Below are positions 9,548 through 17,687 of a stretch of DNA of 64,000 bases, one piece after another (within the stretch, counting starts at the first letter, position 1; each line of letters opens with the position of its first letter). Origin of the DNA: Caballeronia terrestris. GTDB taxonomy: Bacteria; Pseudomonadota; Gammaproteobacteria; Burkholderiales; Burkholderiaceae. The stretch is taken from the NCBI RefSeq assembly GCF_001544515.1, contig NZ_FCOL02000005.1, positions 1 through 64,000 of the forward strand, written 5' to 3'. The position numbers and the translations under genes are program-made. The notes beneath the pieces are model-generated. The model searched no databases and was not told the DNA's origin. It saw only the letters and a list, made by a program, of their open reading frames with translations.

Positions 9548-11095
9548 ATGTGCGGCATCGTAGGTGTAGTTTCCCAAAGCCCCGTCAATCAGCTCATCTA
9601 TGACAGCCTGCTGCTCCTGCAGCATCGCGGTCAGGACGCCGCCGGCATCGCGACGGCGAACGGCAATAATTTCCACATGCACAAGGCAAACGGCATGGTG
9701 CGCGACGTGTTCCGCACGCGCAACATGCGTAGTCTTCCGGGCAACGTGGGAATCGGCCAGGTGCGCTATCCGACGGCCGGTTCCGCGTCGAGCGAGGAAG
9801 AAGCGCAGCCGTTCTACGTGAACGCGCCGTTCGGCATCATCCTCGCCCACAACGGCAACCTGACGAACTGGCTGCAACTGAAGGACGAGATGTTCCGCAT
9901 CGACCGGCGGCACATCAACACCGCGTCTGACACGGAAGTGCTGCTCAACGTCTTCGCGCACGAACTGCAGCTCGCGAGCTCCGGCCTGCAACTCGATCCG
10001 GCCGCGCTCTTCAAGGCGGTATCGGGCGTGCATCGGCGGGTGAAGGGGTCGTATGCGATCGTTTCGCTGATCGCGGGCTACGGGCTCGTCGCGTTTCGTG
10101 ATCCGTTCGGCATCCGCCCGCTCGTGCTCGGCAAGATGGAAACGGCGACGGGCGTCGAGTGGATGGTGGCGTCGGAATCGGTGGCGGTGGAGGGCATCGG
10201 CTTCGAATTCGTGCGCGACGTGGAGCCGGGCGAAGCAATCTTCATCGATAGCGACGGCAACCTGCACAGCCAGCAATGCGCCGAGAAGCCGTCACTGAAT
10301 CCGTGCATCTTCGAGCTCGTGTATCTGGCGCGGCCCGATTCGTGCCTCGACGGCGTGCCGGTCTACAACGCGCGCCTGCGCATGGGCGACTATCTCGCTG
10401 CCAAGATCCAGCGCGTGCTGCCCGACGTGCCGATCGACGTCGTGATGCCGATTCCCGATTCCTCGCGTCCGGCGGCGATGCAGGTCGCGGCGAAACTCGG
10501 CGTCGAATATCGCGAAGGCTTCTTCAAGAACCGCTACGTCGGCCGCACGTTCATCATGCCGGGTCAGGCGGTGCGCAAGAAATCGGTGCGCCAGAAGCTG
10601 AACGCGATGGGCATCGAGTTCAAGGGCAAGAACGTGCTGATCGTCGACGATTCGATCGTGCGCGGCACGACATCGCACGAAATCGTGCAGATGGCGCGCG
10701 ATGCGGGCGCGGCGAAGGTGATTTTCGCGTCGGCGGCGCCGCCGGTGAAGTTCCCGAACGTGTACGGCATCGACATGCCGACGCGTGGCGAACTCGTCGC
10801 GCACGGCCGCAGCGACGACGAAGTCGCGCGCATGATCGGCGCCGACTACCTCGTCTACCAGGACGTGGAAGACCTGAAGCAGGCGATCCGCGACATCAAC
10901 CCGGCGCTCGGCGAATTCGAGGCGTCGTGCTTCGACGGCAACTACATCACCGGCGACGTCACGACCGACTACCTCGATCGCATCGAGACCGCGCGTCTCG
11001 CGCCGCAATCGCAGTCGGACCGCGATGCCGCGAGCGATGCGCAGGAAGGCGGCATGGCGCGCTCGCAACTGCATCTGCAGTTGTCGGTGGAGTAA
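9548..11095 (+). CDS. purF: Amidophosphoribosyltransferase
   Basis: The 515-residue enzyme makes phosphoribosylamine from PRPP and glutamine, the first committed step of purine synthesis. It begins MCGIVGVV, so Cys2 becomes the N-terminal nucleophile of the glutaminase domain after Met removal; this fixes ATG 9548 against longer in-frame extensions into cvpA. The PRPP-binding motif VLIVDDSIVRGTTSHEI is in the C-terminal half. No frameshift or missing residue was noticed. Confidence 0.98.
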   Translation: MCGIVGVVSQSPVNQLIYDSLLLLQHRGQDAAGIATANGNNFHMHKANGMVRDVFRTRNMRSLPGNVGIGQVRYPTAGSASSEEEAQPFYVNAPFGIILAHNGNLTNWLQLKDEMFRIDRRHINTASDTEVLLNVFAHELQLASSGLQLDPAALFKAVSGVHRRVKGSYAIVSLIAGYGLVAFRDPFGIRPLVLGKMETATGVEWMVASESVAVEGIGFEFVRDVEPGEAIFIDSDGNLHSQQCAEKPSLNPCIFELVYLARPDSCLDGVPVYNARLRMGDYLAAKIQRVLPDVPIDVVMPIPDSSRPAAMQVAAKLGVEYREGFFKNRYVGRTFIMPGQAVRKKSVRQKLNAMGIEFKGKNVLIVDDSIVRGTTSHEIVQMARDAGAAKVIFASAAPPVKFPNVYGIDMPTRGELVAHGRSDDEVARMIGADYLVYQDVEDLKQAIRDINPALGEFEASCFDGNYITGDVTTDYLDRIETARLAPQSQSDRDAASDAQEGGMARSQLHLQLSVE

Positions 11096-11139
11096 GGCGC
11101 GGCGCGGGCGGGCCTCACCGCACCGTGTTAGCATCAGGA

Positions 11140-11206
11140 CTTGCGTCGATTTGAGATCAGCTTGCGGACGCGGGGCGGCAACAAAAGCCCCAAACAGCTA
11201 AAGCGA
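11140..11206 (+). promoter_or_regulatory. Candidate SAM-II (SAM-alpha) riboswitch upstream of metZ
   Basis: The leader contains the parts expected of a SAM-II aptamer in order. P1 is formed by GCGTC (11143-11147) with GACGC (11167-11171). Its loop holds GATTTGA and GCTTGC, as in alphaproteobacterial SAM-II RNAs. Downstream, AAAC and GCTAAAG (11191-11202) correspond to the pseudoknot strand. An extra hairpin (GGGGC with GCCCC, 11172-11191) is inserted between P1 and the pseudoknot strand. The gene downstream, metZ, makes homocysteine, a sensible target for S-adenosylmethionine feedback. The family match is from memory of the consensus; a covariance-model search would settle it. Confidence 0.65.
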
Positions 11207-11248
11207 AACGGTGACGACACCGCACCGCCATACGCTTTATCCGCACCC

Positions 11249-11284
11249 AAGCCCGCTTCTGTCGACGCACAAGCGGGCTTTTTT
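11249..11284 (+). terminator. Intrinsic terminator between SAM-II-like element and metZ
   Basis: AAGCCCGCTT (11249-11258) pairs perfectly with AAGCGGGCTT (11271-11280) around a 12-base loop, and the run TTTTTT spans 11279-11284. It lies 65 bases before the metZ start codon and about 45 bases after the riboswitch core. It can therefore act both as the end of the purF transcript and as the expression platform of the riboswitch. Confidence 0.85.
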
Positions 11285-11349
11285 GCGCCCTGTTTTTTGC
11301 GGTGAAAGCTGCCCCAAGCATACGAAAGCAACCGAACGGACAACACGAA

Positions 11350-12540
11350 ATGGACGACAACCTGAACTTCGACACGCTAGCGGTGCGCGCCGGCACGCTG
11401 CGCAGCGACTTCAACGAGCATTCCGAAGCGCTCTTCCTCACGTCGAGCTTCTGCTTTTCGAGCGCCGCCGAGGCCGCCGAGCGCTTCAAGAACTCGGAAG
11501 AGTCTTACACGTACTCGCGCTTCACGAACCCGACCGTCTCGATGTTTCAGAACCGCCTCGCCGCGCTCGAAGGCGGCGAGGCGTGCATGGCGACGGCATC
11601 GGGCATGGCGGCGATCATGTCGGTCGTGATGTGCGCGCTGCAGCAAGGCGACCACCTCGTCAGCTCGAAGAGCCTGTTCGGATCGACGGTCGGGATGTTC
11701 ACGCAGATTTTCACGAAGTTCGGCATTACGACGACCTTCGTCGATCCGACCAATCTCAACGAATGGCAAGCCGCCGTGCGCCCCGAAACGAAGATGTTCT
11801 TCCTCGAGACGCCGTCGAATCCGCTGACCGAAGTCGCTGATATCGAGGCGATCGGGAAGATCGCGAAGTCGGTCGGCGCGCTGTTCGTCGTCGACAACTG
11901 TTTCTGTAGCCCGGCGCTGCAGCAGCCGCTCAAGCTGGGCGCGGACGTCGTCATGCATTCGGCGACCAAGTTTCTCGACGGGCAAGGGCGCGTGCTCGGC
12001 GGCGCGCTCGTCGGCTCGAAGCAGTTCATCATGGAGAAGGTGTTTCCGTTCGTGCGCAGCGCGGGGCCGACGCTCTCCGCGTTCAACGCGTGGGTGCTGC
12101 TGAAGGGCATGGAAACGCTATCGTTGCGCGTCGAGAAGCAATCGGCGAATGCGCTCGAAATCGCACAATGGCTGGAGACGCATCCGGCGGTGGCGCGCGT
12201 GTTCTATCCGGGGCTGGAGTCGCATCCGCAGTACGCGATCGCGAAGAAGCAGCAGAAGGCGGGCGGGGCGGTCGTGTCGTTCGAATTGAAGGGCGCGACG
12301 CAGGAAGAGCAGCGTGCGAACGCGTGGCGCGTGATCGATTCGACGAAGGTCTGCTCGATCACCGCCAATCTCGGCGATACGCGCACGACGATCACACATC
12401 CTTCGACCACGACGCACGGCCGGTTGACGGCTGAAGTGCGTGAAGCCGCGGGGATTCGTGAAGGGCTGCTCCGGCTTGCGGTTGGATTGGAAAACGCGGC
12501 GGATATTCGCGCGGATCTGGCGCGCGGTTTGAACGCTTGA
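11350..12540 (+). CDS. metZ: O-succinylhomoserine sulfhydrylase
   Basis: The 396-residue enzyme of the Cys/Met-metabolism PLP family combines O-succinylhomoserine with sulfide to form homocysteine in methionine synthesis. The PLP lysine is Lys207 in HSATKFLDGQGR. SRFTNPTVSMFQ and ETPSNPLTEVADI are typical of this family, and the overall sequence resembles MetZ rather than cystathionine gamma-synthase. ATG 11350 is chosen over an in-frame ATG at 11302, which falls just after the terminator. Regulation is likely through the SAM-II-like leader. Confidence 0.93.
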   Translation: MDDNLNFDTLAVRAGTLRSDFNEHSEALFLTSSFCFSSAAEAAERFKNSEESYTYSRFTNPTVSMFQNRLAALEGGEACMATASGMAAIMSVVMCALQQGDHLVSSKSLFGSTVGMFTQIFTKFGITTTFVDPTNLNEWQAAVRPETKMFFLETPSNPLTEVADIEAIGKIAKSVGALFVVDNCFCSPALQQPLKLGADVVMHSATKFLDGQGRVLGGALVGSKQFIMEKVFPFVRSAGPTLSAFNAWVLLKGMETLSLRVEKQSANALEIAQWLETHPAVARVFYPGLESHPQYAIAKKQQKAGGAVVSFELKGATQEEQRANAWRVIDSTKVCSITANLGDTRTTITHPSTTTHGRLTAEVREAAGIREGLLRLAVGLENAADIRADLARGLNA

Positions 12541-12546
12541 CGATAA

Positions 12547-12578
12547 AAAAATGGCGCGATGAAAATCGCGCCATTTTT
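12547..12578. terminator. Bidirectional terminator between metZ and the AraC-family gene
   Basis: AAAAATGGCGCGAT (12547-12560) and ATCGCGCCATTTTT (12565-12578) form a perfect 14-bp stem with a GAAA loop. The A-run on one side and T-run on the other let it work in both directions. It separates convergent genes and touches the last base of the AraC-family stop codon. Confidence 0.92.
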
Positions 12579-13336
12579 CAATGCTTGCCCGTCCGCCACT
12601 GCCCTGGCGCGACGCCGAAGCGTTTTCGAAACGCATGCGTGAACGCGCTCTGATCGGCGAAACCGGTCGTCAGCGCGATATCCGTCAGCGCTTCGCGCGG
12701 ATCGGCGAGCAGCGTGAGCGCCACGTCGAGCCGCAACCGCTGCAAATAACGATGCGGCGTCTCACCGAACGCCTCGCAGAACAACTGGTGGAAGCGCCGC
12801 ATGCCGAAGCCGCAATGCGCGGCGAGATCGGCGATCCGCAGCAGCTCCGACAGATGCGCCCGCAGCCACCGGTCGATGCGCGCAAAATCGAGCCCGCGCG
12901 CTGCGTCCAGCCGTACGTCCGACATCAGCGCACCGCACAGGTGCGTCGCGGCCTGCCAGGCAAAACGTCGCGCCATCAATGAGGCCGCGTCCACACCAGC
13001 GGTTCGCAACGCCACGCTCTGCACGAGCTGAGTCACAAGCGGATCGATCTCGATCGCGCGCGCCGCTTCAAAGAACCGCTCCGGCAACGCCACCGACGCA
13101 AACGGCAGGTCGAGCACCAGTTGCCGGTTCTCGCCCGCGGCCCAGTAGTCGTGCCGCGCGCCTGCCGGAATGATCCACGCCCCGTGGCAGTCGATGCGCC
13201 GCTCGCGGCCATCGACTGCCATATCCATCTCGCCGTCGAGGCCGAGCACGATCTGATGAAAATCGTGCACGTCCGACGCCTCCACCGCGCTGTAGCGGCG
13301 CAGCGTGACGGACGGAACGAGCAGCGGCGCGGTCAC
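12578..13336 (-). CDS. AraC family transcriptional regulator
   Basis: The protein of 252 residues has an N-terminal cupin-like sensor region (VDGRERRIDCHGAWIIPAG, then HDYWAAG) and a C-terminal double helix-turn-helix of AraC type. The latter includes LAAHCGFGMRRFHQLFCEAF, ALTDIALTTGFADQSAFTHA and FRKRFGVAPGQWR. Its gene begins 13 bases after the stop of the FKBP gene on the same strand, so the two may be co-transcribed. The ligand and targets cannot be deduced. Confidence 0.9.
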   Translation of the reverse strand: MTAPLLVPSVTLRRYSAVEASDVHDFHQIVLGLDGEMDMAVDGRERRIDCHGAWIIPAGARHDYWAAGENRQLVLDLPFASVALPERFFEAARAIEIDPLVTQLVQSVALRTAGVDAASLMARRFAWQAATHLCGALMSDVRLDAARGLDFARIDRWLRAHLSELLRIADLAAHCGFGMRRFHQLFCEAFGETPHRYLQRLRLDVALTLLADPREALTDIALTTGFADQSAFTHAFRKRFGVAPGQWRTGKH

Positions 13337-13349
13337 GGTTTCGAACGCC

Positions 13350-13691
13350 TCAGACGTCGAGCAATTCCACTTCGAACACGAGCGTCGCGTTCGGCGGAAT
13401 CACGCCGCCTGCGCCGCGCGCGCCGTAGCCGAGTTGCGGCGGGATCGTCAGACGGCGCGTGCCGCCGACTTTCATGCCCTGGACGCCTTCGTCCCAACCC
13501 TTGATGACCATGCCGCGGCCCAGCACGAAGGCGAACGGGTCGTTGCGGTCCTTGCTCGAATCGAACTTCTGGCCGTCGGTGAGCCAGCCGGTGTAATGCA
13601 CGCTCACCGTCTTTCCGGCGACGGCTTCCGCGCCTTCGCCTACGGTGAGGTCTTCGTACTTGAGTCCGGAATCGGTCGTGACAGTCGACAT
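13350..13691 (-). CDS. FKBP-type peptidyl-prolyl cis-trans isomerase
   Basis: This compact FKBP of 113 residues catalyses proline isomerisation during protein folding. Family motifs [34 protein letters not shown] and [19 protein letters not shown] include the usual pocket aromatics. There is no signal peptide when translation starts at 13691 (MSTVTTDSG), so it is probably cytoplasmic. A longer in-frame version to 13895 runs across the intergenic region and lacks support. GGGAGC precedes the chosen start. Confidence 0.93.
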   Translation of the reverse strand: MSTVTTDSGLKYEDLTVGEGAEAVAGKTVSVHYTGWLTDGQKFDSSKDRNDPFAFVLGRGMVIKGWDEGVQGMKVGGTRRLTIPPQLGYGARGAGGVIPPNATLVFEVELLDV

Positions 13692-13860
13692 GAATGCTCC
13701 CTTTGTAAGTCCGGCGTGGCCGGTTTCTGGAATGCGTATTGTAGGTCCTCTTGACAGGACGAGAGCGCGCACGACTATTGCTGTCAGTTGCGCGCGCTGT
13801 CTCGAAAAAAGACGCAGAAAGTCTCGTCCGATTGATGCGTAAGGCGCTCGGGCGAACACA

Positions 13861-13866
13861 TATAAT
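13861..13866 (+). promoter_or_regulatory. -10 promoter hexamer (TATAAT) ahead of the histidine-kinase-like gene
   Basis: A perfect TATAAT lies 50 bases before the GTG start of the downstream gene. The only TTGA-like -35 candidate (TTGATG, 13832-13837) is 23 bases away, so the -35 element is weak or absent. A conventional sigma-70 promoter with an activator is plausible. Confidence 0.5.
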
Positions 13867-13916
13867 GCCTTTGCATCTTCAAAAAGGCTTGGCAACTCTG
13901 ATTAAGGATTTGAATC

Positions 13917-15047
13917 GTGACAACGTCCTTTAGCGGTGCACTCGACCCTGAGCCTTCCGCGCTACGCGACGCAACGGTCGCGGGCAGTGACGGCGTGCTC
14001 GTCCTCGACGCCGCCCAGCGCTGCATCAGCGCCGACACCGTGTTCGCGCATATCTTCGATGTCGATCCGCAGTCGCTCGCGGGCCGCACGCTCGGCGAGA
14101 CGGCGCTGCCCGCGCCGCTCGTCGCGGTGTTGTCCAAAACCGCCGATGCCGCAGTCGCCGCGAACGGCGCGCGCCGGGCGCAGGTTTCCATCGACGATGG
14201 CGGCGCCACGCGCACGTTCACGATTCTCGCGCTGCCCGCCGCGGATCAGGTTTCGCTGATCGTCTGGCCATGCGGCGGTGCGGGCACGGGCGAGTCCAGC
14301 ACGCAGACGGCCGAACGCCACGCGCATCTGCGCGCCGAGGCAGCGCTTTTCATGCGCGATCAGGTGCTCTCGGTGGTGTCGCACGATTTGCGCGGGCCGC
14401 TCAACGCGATCCATAGCTGGGGCTACGTGCTCGAACGCAAGATCGACGCCGCCGATCCGGCCGCGCAACGCGCGCTCACCGGCATCCGCTCAGGCGTCGA
14501 GCAGCAGGTGAAGCTGATCGAAACCACGGTCGATACGGCGCGCGCCGAAACCAAAGTGCTCGCGCTGACGCTTCAGCCGTGGGCGATCCGCACGCTCGTC
14601 GAGCGCAGCGCGGCGCTCGCGCGCGGCAGCCTCGCGAACGGACGCGGCGTCGCGATCGAGGTCGAATCGCCGCTCGCGGAGGAACAGATCGAAGGCGACG
14701 CGGAGCGCCTCACGCAGGCGCTCTGGCTGATGCTCGCGTTCGCGACGGAGGCGAGCGCGCGCGGCTCGTCGATCGTTTTCGCGAGCATCGTCGAGGGCAG
14801 TTCGTGGCGCTCGACCGTGCACTTCACGGCGTCGGCGGCGGCGCTGATGGACAAGCAGGTGCCGCACGCGCTCGAAGCCGTCGCGCGCAAGCAGGCGACG
14901 GCGACGCGCGAAGCCGGACGCATCGCGTGGGCGCTGGCGCTGTGCAAGCGCGTCGCGGAGGCGCACGGCGGGAGCTTTGAGCAGGGCGATATCGTCGATG
15001 GCGCGGCGGTTTCCGTCAGCATGAAAGTCCCGCTCTCGGGCATGTGA
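13917..15047 (+). CDS. PAS/histidine-kinase-like sensor protein with divergent ATPase domain
   Basis: The protein (376 residues, GTG start with AAGGA eight bases upstream) has an N-terminal PAS-like region (VAGSDGVLVLDAAQRCI, then VFAHIFDVDPQSLAGRTLGE). A HisKA phospho-acceptor helix follows with His156 in VVSHDLRGPLNAIHSWGY. The C-terminal part occupies the HATPase position, but the expected N-box asparagine and the DxG and GTGLGL glycine boxes are not recognisable: the N-box equivalent reads DAERLTQALWLMLAFATEA. No transmembrane segment and no neighbouring response regulator were seen. It could be a soluble orphan kinase with a divergent ATP lid, or a phosphotransfer protein without kinase activity. 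Confidence 0.78.
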   Translation: MTTSFSGALDPEPSALRDATVAGSDGVLVLDAAQRCISADTVFAHIFDVDPQSLAGRTLGETALPAPLVAVLSKTADAAVAANGARRAQVSIDDGGATRTFTILALPAADQVSLIVWPCGGAGTGESSTQTAERHAHLRAEAALFMRDQVLSVVSHDLRGPLNAIHSWGYVLERKIDAADPAAQRALTGIRSGVEQQVKLIETTVDTARAETKVLALTLQPWAIRTLVERSAALARGSLANGRGVAIEVESPLAEEQIEGDAERLTQALWLMLAFATEASARGSSIVFASIVEGSSWRSTVHFTASAAALMDKQVPHALEAVARKQATATREAGRIAWALALCKRVAEAHGGSFEQGDIVDGAAVSVSMKVPLSGM

Positions 15048-15118
15048 TTTCTTTTCAATCGGCTATCGGCCCGCTGTCGCCCATATACTGACGCTTTCCA
15101 TTCCCGGAGAGGGTTGCT

Positions 15119-16483
15119 TTGGCTCAGGTTGTCGCGCTCATCGGCGCAATGTTGCTCGTCGCGTTAAATGGTTTTTTTGTCGCGGCCGAGTTCGGGCTCG
15201 TCAAATTGCGTCCGACGCGTGTCAAGGCCATCGCGCGAACCAACGGGCTGCCCGGGCGGCTTCTCGCCAAGGTCCACGGGCAGCTTGACGCTTATCTCTC
15301 GGCGTGCCAGCTCGGCATCACGCTCGCGTCGCTCGGGCTCGGCTGGATCGGCGAACCCGCATTCGCTTCGTTGCTGCATCCGCTCTTCGCGCTCGTCGGT
15401 ATCGAATCCGAAAAGCTGATCGATTCGATTTCGCTCTTTTTTGCGTTTTCCGTCATTTCGTTCCTGCATATCGTGGTCGGTGAACTGGCGCCCAAGTCGT
15501 GGGCAATCCGGCGCGCCGAGCAGGTCGGCCTCTGGCTCGCGATGCCGCTCTACGGTTTCTACTGGCTGATGTACCCGTTCATCTGGGTGCTGAACGCGAG
15601 CGCGAACGGCGTGCTGCGGCTCTTCGGGCTGTCGGGCGAACACGGCCACGACGCGCATTACTCCACCGACGAACTCAAGCTGATCCTGCGCGGCAGGCGG
15701 CTCGGCGGAGCGTCGTCGTATAACGCCGACGAGTGGAACACGATCGCCCATTCACTCGATTTCAGCCGGATGACGGTGTCGGACCTGATGCGGCCCGCGC
15801 ACGAAATGATCGGCCTGCGCAACGACTTGCCCATGCGCGAAAACCTCAACACGATCGCGCGCCATCGCTTCAGCCGCTATCCGCTCTTCGCCGATGCATC
15901 GGGCGAGCGCGTGCTCGGCATGATCCACCTGAAGGACCTGCTGCTTGCGCGGGAAAGCGAAGGGCGCGGTTTTCCGAGCGGTTTCCCGAAGCGCGACACA
16001 GCCCAGACCGACAAGCTGGAAAAATACGCGCGATCGGTTCAGTACGTCTCGCCGGCGCTATCGGCGCTGGAACTGTTCCGGCGCTTTCGCAAGGGCGCGC
16101 CGCATTTTGCGCTGGTCGGACGGAAGGGCTCGAAACCAATCGGCTTTCTCACGCTCGACAACCTGCTAGGCGCGCTCGTCGGGCAGATTCACGACGAATT
16201 CCGCCAGGGCGACGCCGACTGGTCGCGCATGGACGACGGCACGCTGATGGGCAAGGGAAGTTTGCCGGTAGTGTCGCTGGAGCGGGCGCTGGGGATCGAT
16301 ATCGACGAAGGGCGCGCGGAATCGGTAGGCGGGCTCGTGATCAATGCGCTCGGCGACTTGCCGAACGAAGGTCAGCGCGTGGAATTCGACGGGTTCGACA
16401 TCGTCGTGAAAAAGATGAACGGCCCGCGGATCGTGCTCGTGCGTGTTTATCCGCGGGAGGAGGCGCTGGAGGAGGCGGATTGA
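15119..16483 (+). CDS. Hemolysin-family (DUF21/CNNM plus CBS pair plus CorC_HlyC) membrane protein
   Basis: The protein has 454 residues. The N-terminal DUF21 region has four hydrophobic segments (LIGAMLLVALNGFFVAAEFG; then about residues 60-160), followed by two CBS domains (VSDLMRPAHEMIGL and RYPLFADASGERVLGMIHL), and a C-terminal CorC_HlyC domain (EGQRVEFDGFDIVVKKMNGPRI-type segment). Family members are linked to magnesium or divalent-cation efflux rather than true haemolysis. Translation appears to begin at TTG 15119 after GGAGAGGG. It converges with the J-domain gene, leaving only 16 bases between stops. Confidence 0.88.
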   Translation: MAQVVALIGAMLLVALNGFFVAAEFGLVKLRPTRVKAIARTNGLPGRLLAKVHGQLDAYLSACQLGITLASLGLGWIGEPAFASLLHPLFALVGIESEKLIDSISLFFAFSVISFLHIVVGELAPKSWAIRRAEQVGLWLAMPLYGFYWLMYPFIWVLNASANGVLRLFGLSGEHGHDAHYSTDELKLILRGRRLGGASSYNADEWNTIAHSLDFSRMTVSDLMRPAHEMIGLRNDLPMRENLNTIARHRFSRYPLFADASGERVLGMIHLKDLLLARESEGRGFPSGFPKRDTAQTDKLEKYARSVQYVSPALSALELFRRFRKGAPHFALVGRKGSKPIGFLTLDNLLGALVGQIHDEFRQGDADWSRMDDGTLMGKGSLPVVSLERALGIDIDEGRAESVGGLVINALGDLPNEGQRVEFDGFDIVVKKMNGPRIVLVRVYPREEALEEAD

Positions 16484-16499
16484 GTCTGCGGCGTGATCG

Positions 16500-17636
16500 T
16501 CAGAAGAACGGGAAGTCCTCGTCGCGGTCCATTTCGGCTTCTCGCTTGACCTGCTTGAGCCACGCCTTCAGCTTTTTGGGGTCGTCGAACATGCGCAGCA
16601 GGTCGGTTTCGAGCAAATGAATGTCTTCGCGCAACGCGGCGATATCCTGCTTGATCGTGGTCATGATGCTTTTCGGCGAAACGCGCTCGAACGGACTGTA
16701 GTTAAAGCGTTCCTTGAAGTCCATTTCGACGTGCAGGATTTCTGCATCCAGTTCCTGGATTTGCTCCTTCAGGATGGCGTTGTAGTGTTTCAGGCGGTCC
16801 TGGCTGATGGTCTTGAGCGCGTCCTGATCGATGTGTTCGAGTTCGAGCTGCAATTCCAGCAATTCGAGAAGGTTGTTGCGCGCGTAAGCCTGATTGACCC
16901 GCTGCATTAGCGCGGTTTTCCTTTCGCGTTCGGCGGCATCGGATTCGCGATCGGGATGCAAAGCGCTCGCGAGCTTGCGATAGACCTCGCGCACTGACTG
17001 GCTGAGTTCGGCCTGCTGCGCTTCCTGTTCGGCTTCCTTTTTGGCTTTGGCGGCGAGCTGTTTCGCTGTTTTCTTGCGCTTCGCCTTGTTTTCCTCCCGC
17101 GCGCGAGCTTCGGCCTCTTGCTGTTCCCACACCTGGCTTGCAACGCGTTCGGCGACCTCGACGGGCGAAGTCAAATCGACGTCGTCGCCGATTTCAACAC
17201 TGAATACCGCTTCCAGCATCGACTTACTATCCTCGAGTTCGGCGGCGACGTCGGCATCGAAGTCCGATCCGCTGTGGCGGCTGTAGAGCGCCTTCAGCTC
17301 GGGGTCGTCGCGATCCGCGAGCAATTCGCCGACGATCTGGATGATCAGCTCCGCGACGATGCTGCGTTCCGTCTTGTTCAATGTCTTGCCGTCGCACGCC
17401 TGATCGAGCCGCTGCGCGAACTGAATGCGCAGGCCGTCGTAGGTCGTCTTGAGCGGGAGCAGGTCGATGGCGTATTTCGCCTGATGCGCGGGAATCGCTT
17501 CTTCCCATGCGGCCAGCGCAGCACGCTTATTCTCGATCTTCTCGATCAGCGTGTTGAACGCCTTCTGCATCGTGGAAAGCATCGGCTTGTCAGCGGCGGG
17601 GGTGATGCTCAGCGAATGACGGGAAGTTTTATTCAT
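16500..17636 (-). CDS. J-domain protein (DnaJ-like), coiled-coil rich
   Basis: This 378-residue protein is mostly charged helix. Around residues 215-265 it contains a J-domain-like segment with the HPD motif (VREVYRKLASALHPDRESD, then LMQRVNQAYARNN), which normally stimulates DnaK ATPase. A Lys/Ala/Glu-rich coiled coil precedes it (EENKAKRKKTAKQLAAKAKK). The J domain sits in the middle of the protein rather than at the N-terminus, and no zinc-finger or G/F region is seen. ATG 17636 is preferred to a TTG at 17648. Function beyond a possible DnaK cochaperone is unknown. Confidence 0.75.
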   Translation of the reverse strand: MNKTSRHSLSITPAADKPMLSTMQKAFNTLIEKIENKRAALAAWEEAIPAHQAKYAIDLLPLKTTYDGLRIQFAQRLDQACDGKTLNKTERSIVAELIIQIVGELLADRDDPELKALYSRHSGSDFDADVAAELEDSKSMLEAVFSVEIGDDVDLTSPVEVAERVASQVWEQQEAEARAREENKAKRKKTAKQLAAKAKKEAEQEAQQAELSQSVREVYRKLASALHPDRESDAAERERKTALMQRVNQAYARNNLLELLELQLELEHIDQDALKTISQDRLKHYNAILKEQIQELDAEILHVEMDFKERFNYSPFERVSPKSIMTTIKQDIAALREDIHLLETDLLRMFDDPKKLKAWLKQVKREAEMDRDEDFPFF

Positions 17637-17650
17637 GGCAACGCGCAACT

Positions 17651-17682
17651 GGAGACACGTCCATTCTAATAGACGTGTCTCC
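17651..17682. repeat. 11-bp perfect inverted repeat between treY and the J-domain gene
   Basis: GGAGACACGTC (17651-17661) and GACGTGTCTCC (17672-17682) are perfect inverted copies with a 10-base AT-rich centre. It starts five bases after the treY stop and ends 15 bases before the J-domain start. No T-run follows on the minus strand, so it is either a rho-assisted 3' structure of the treY transcript or an operator for the downstream gene. Confidence 0.7.
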
Positions 17683-17687
17683 CGGCT

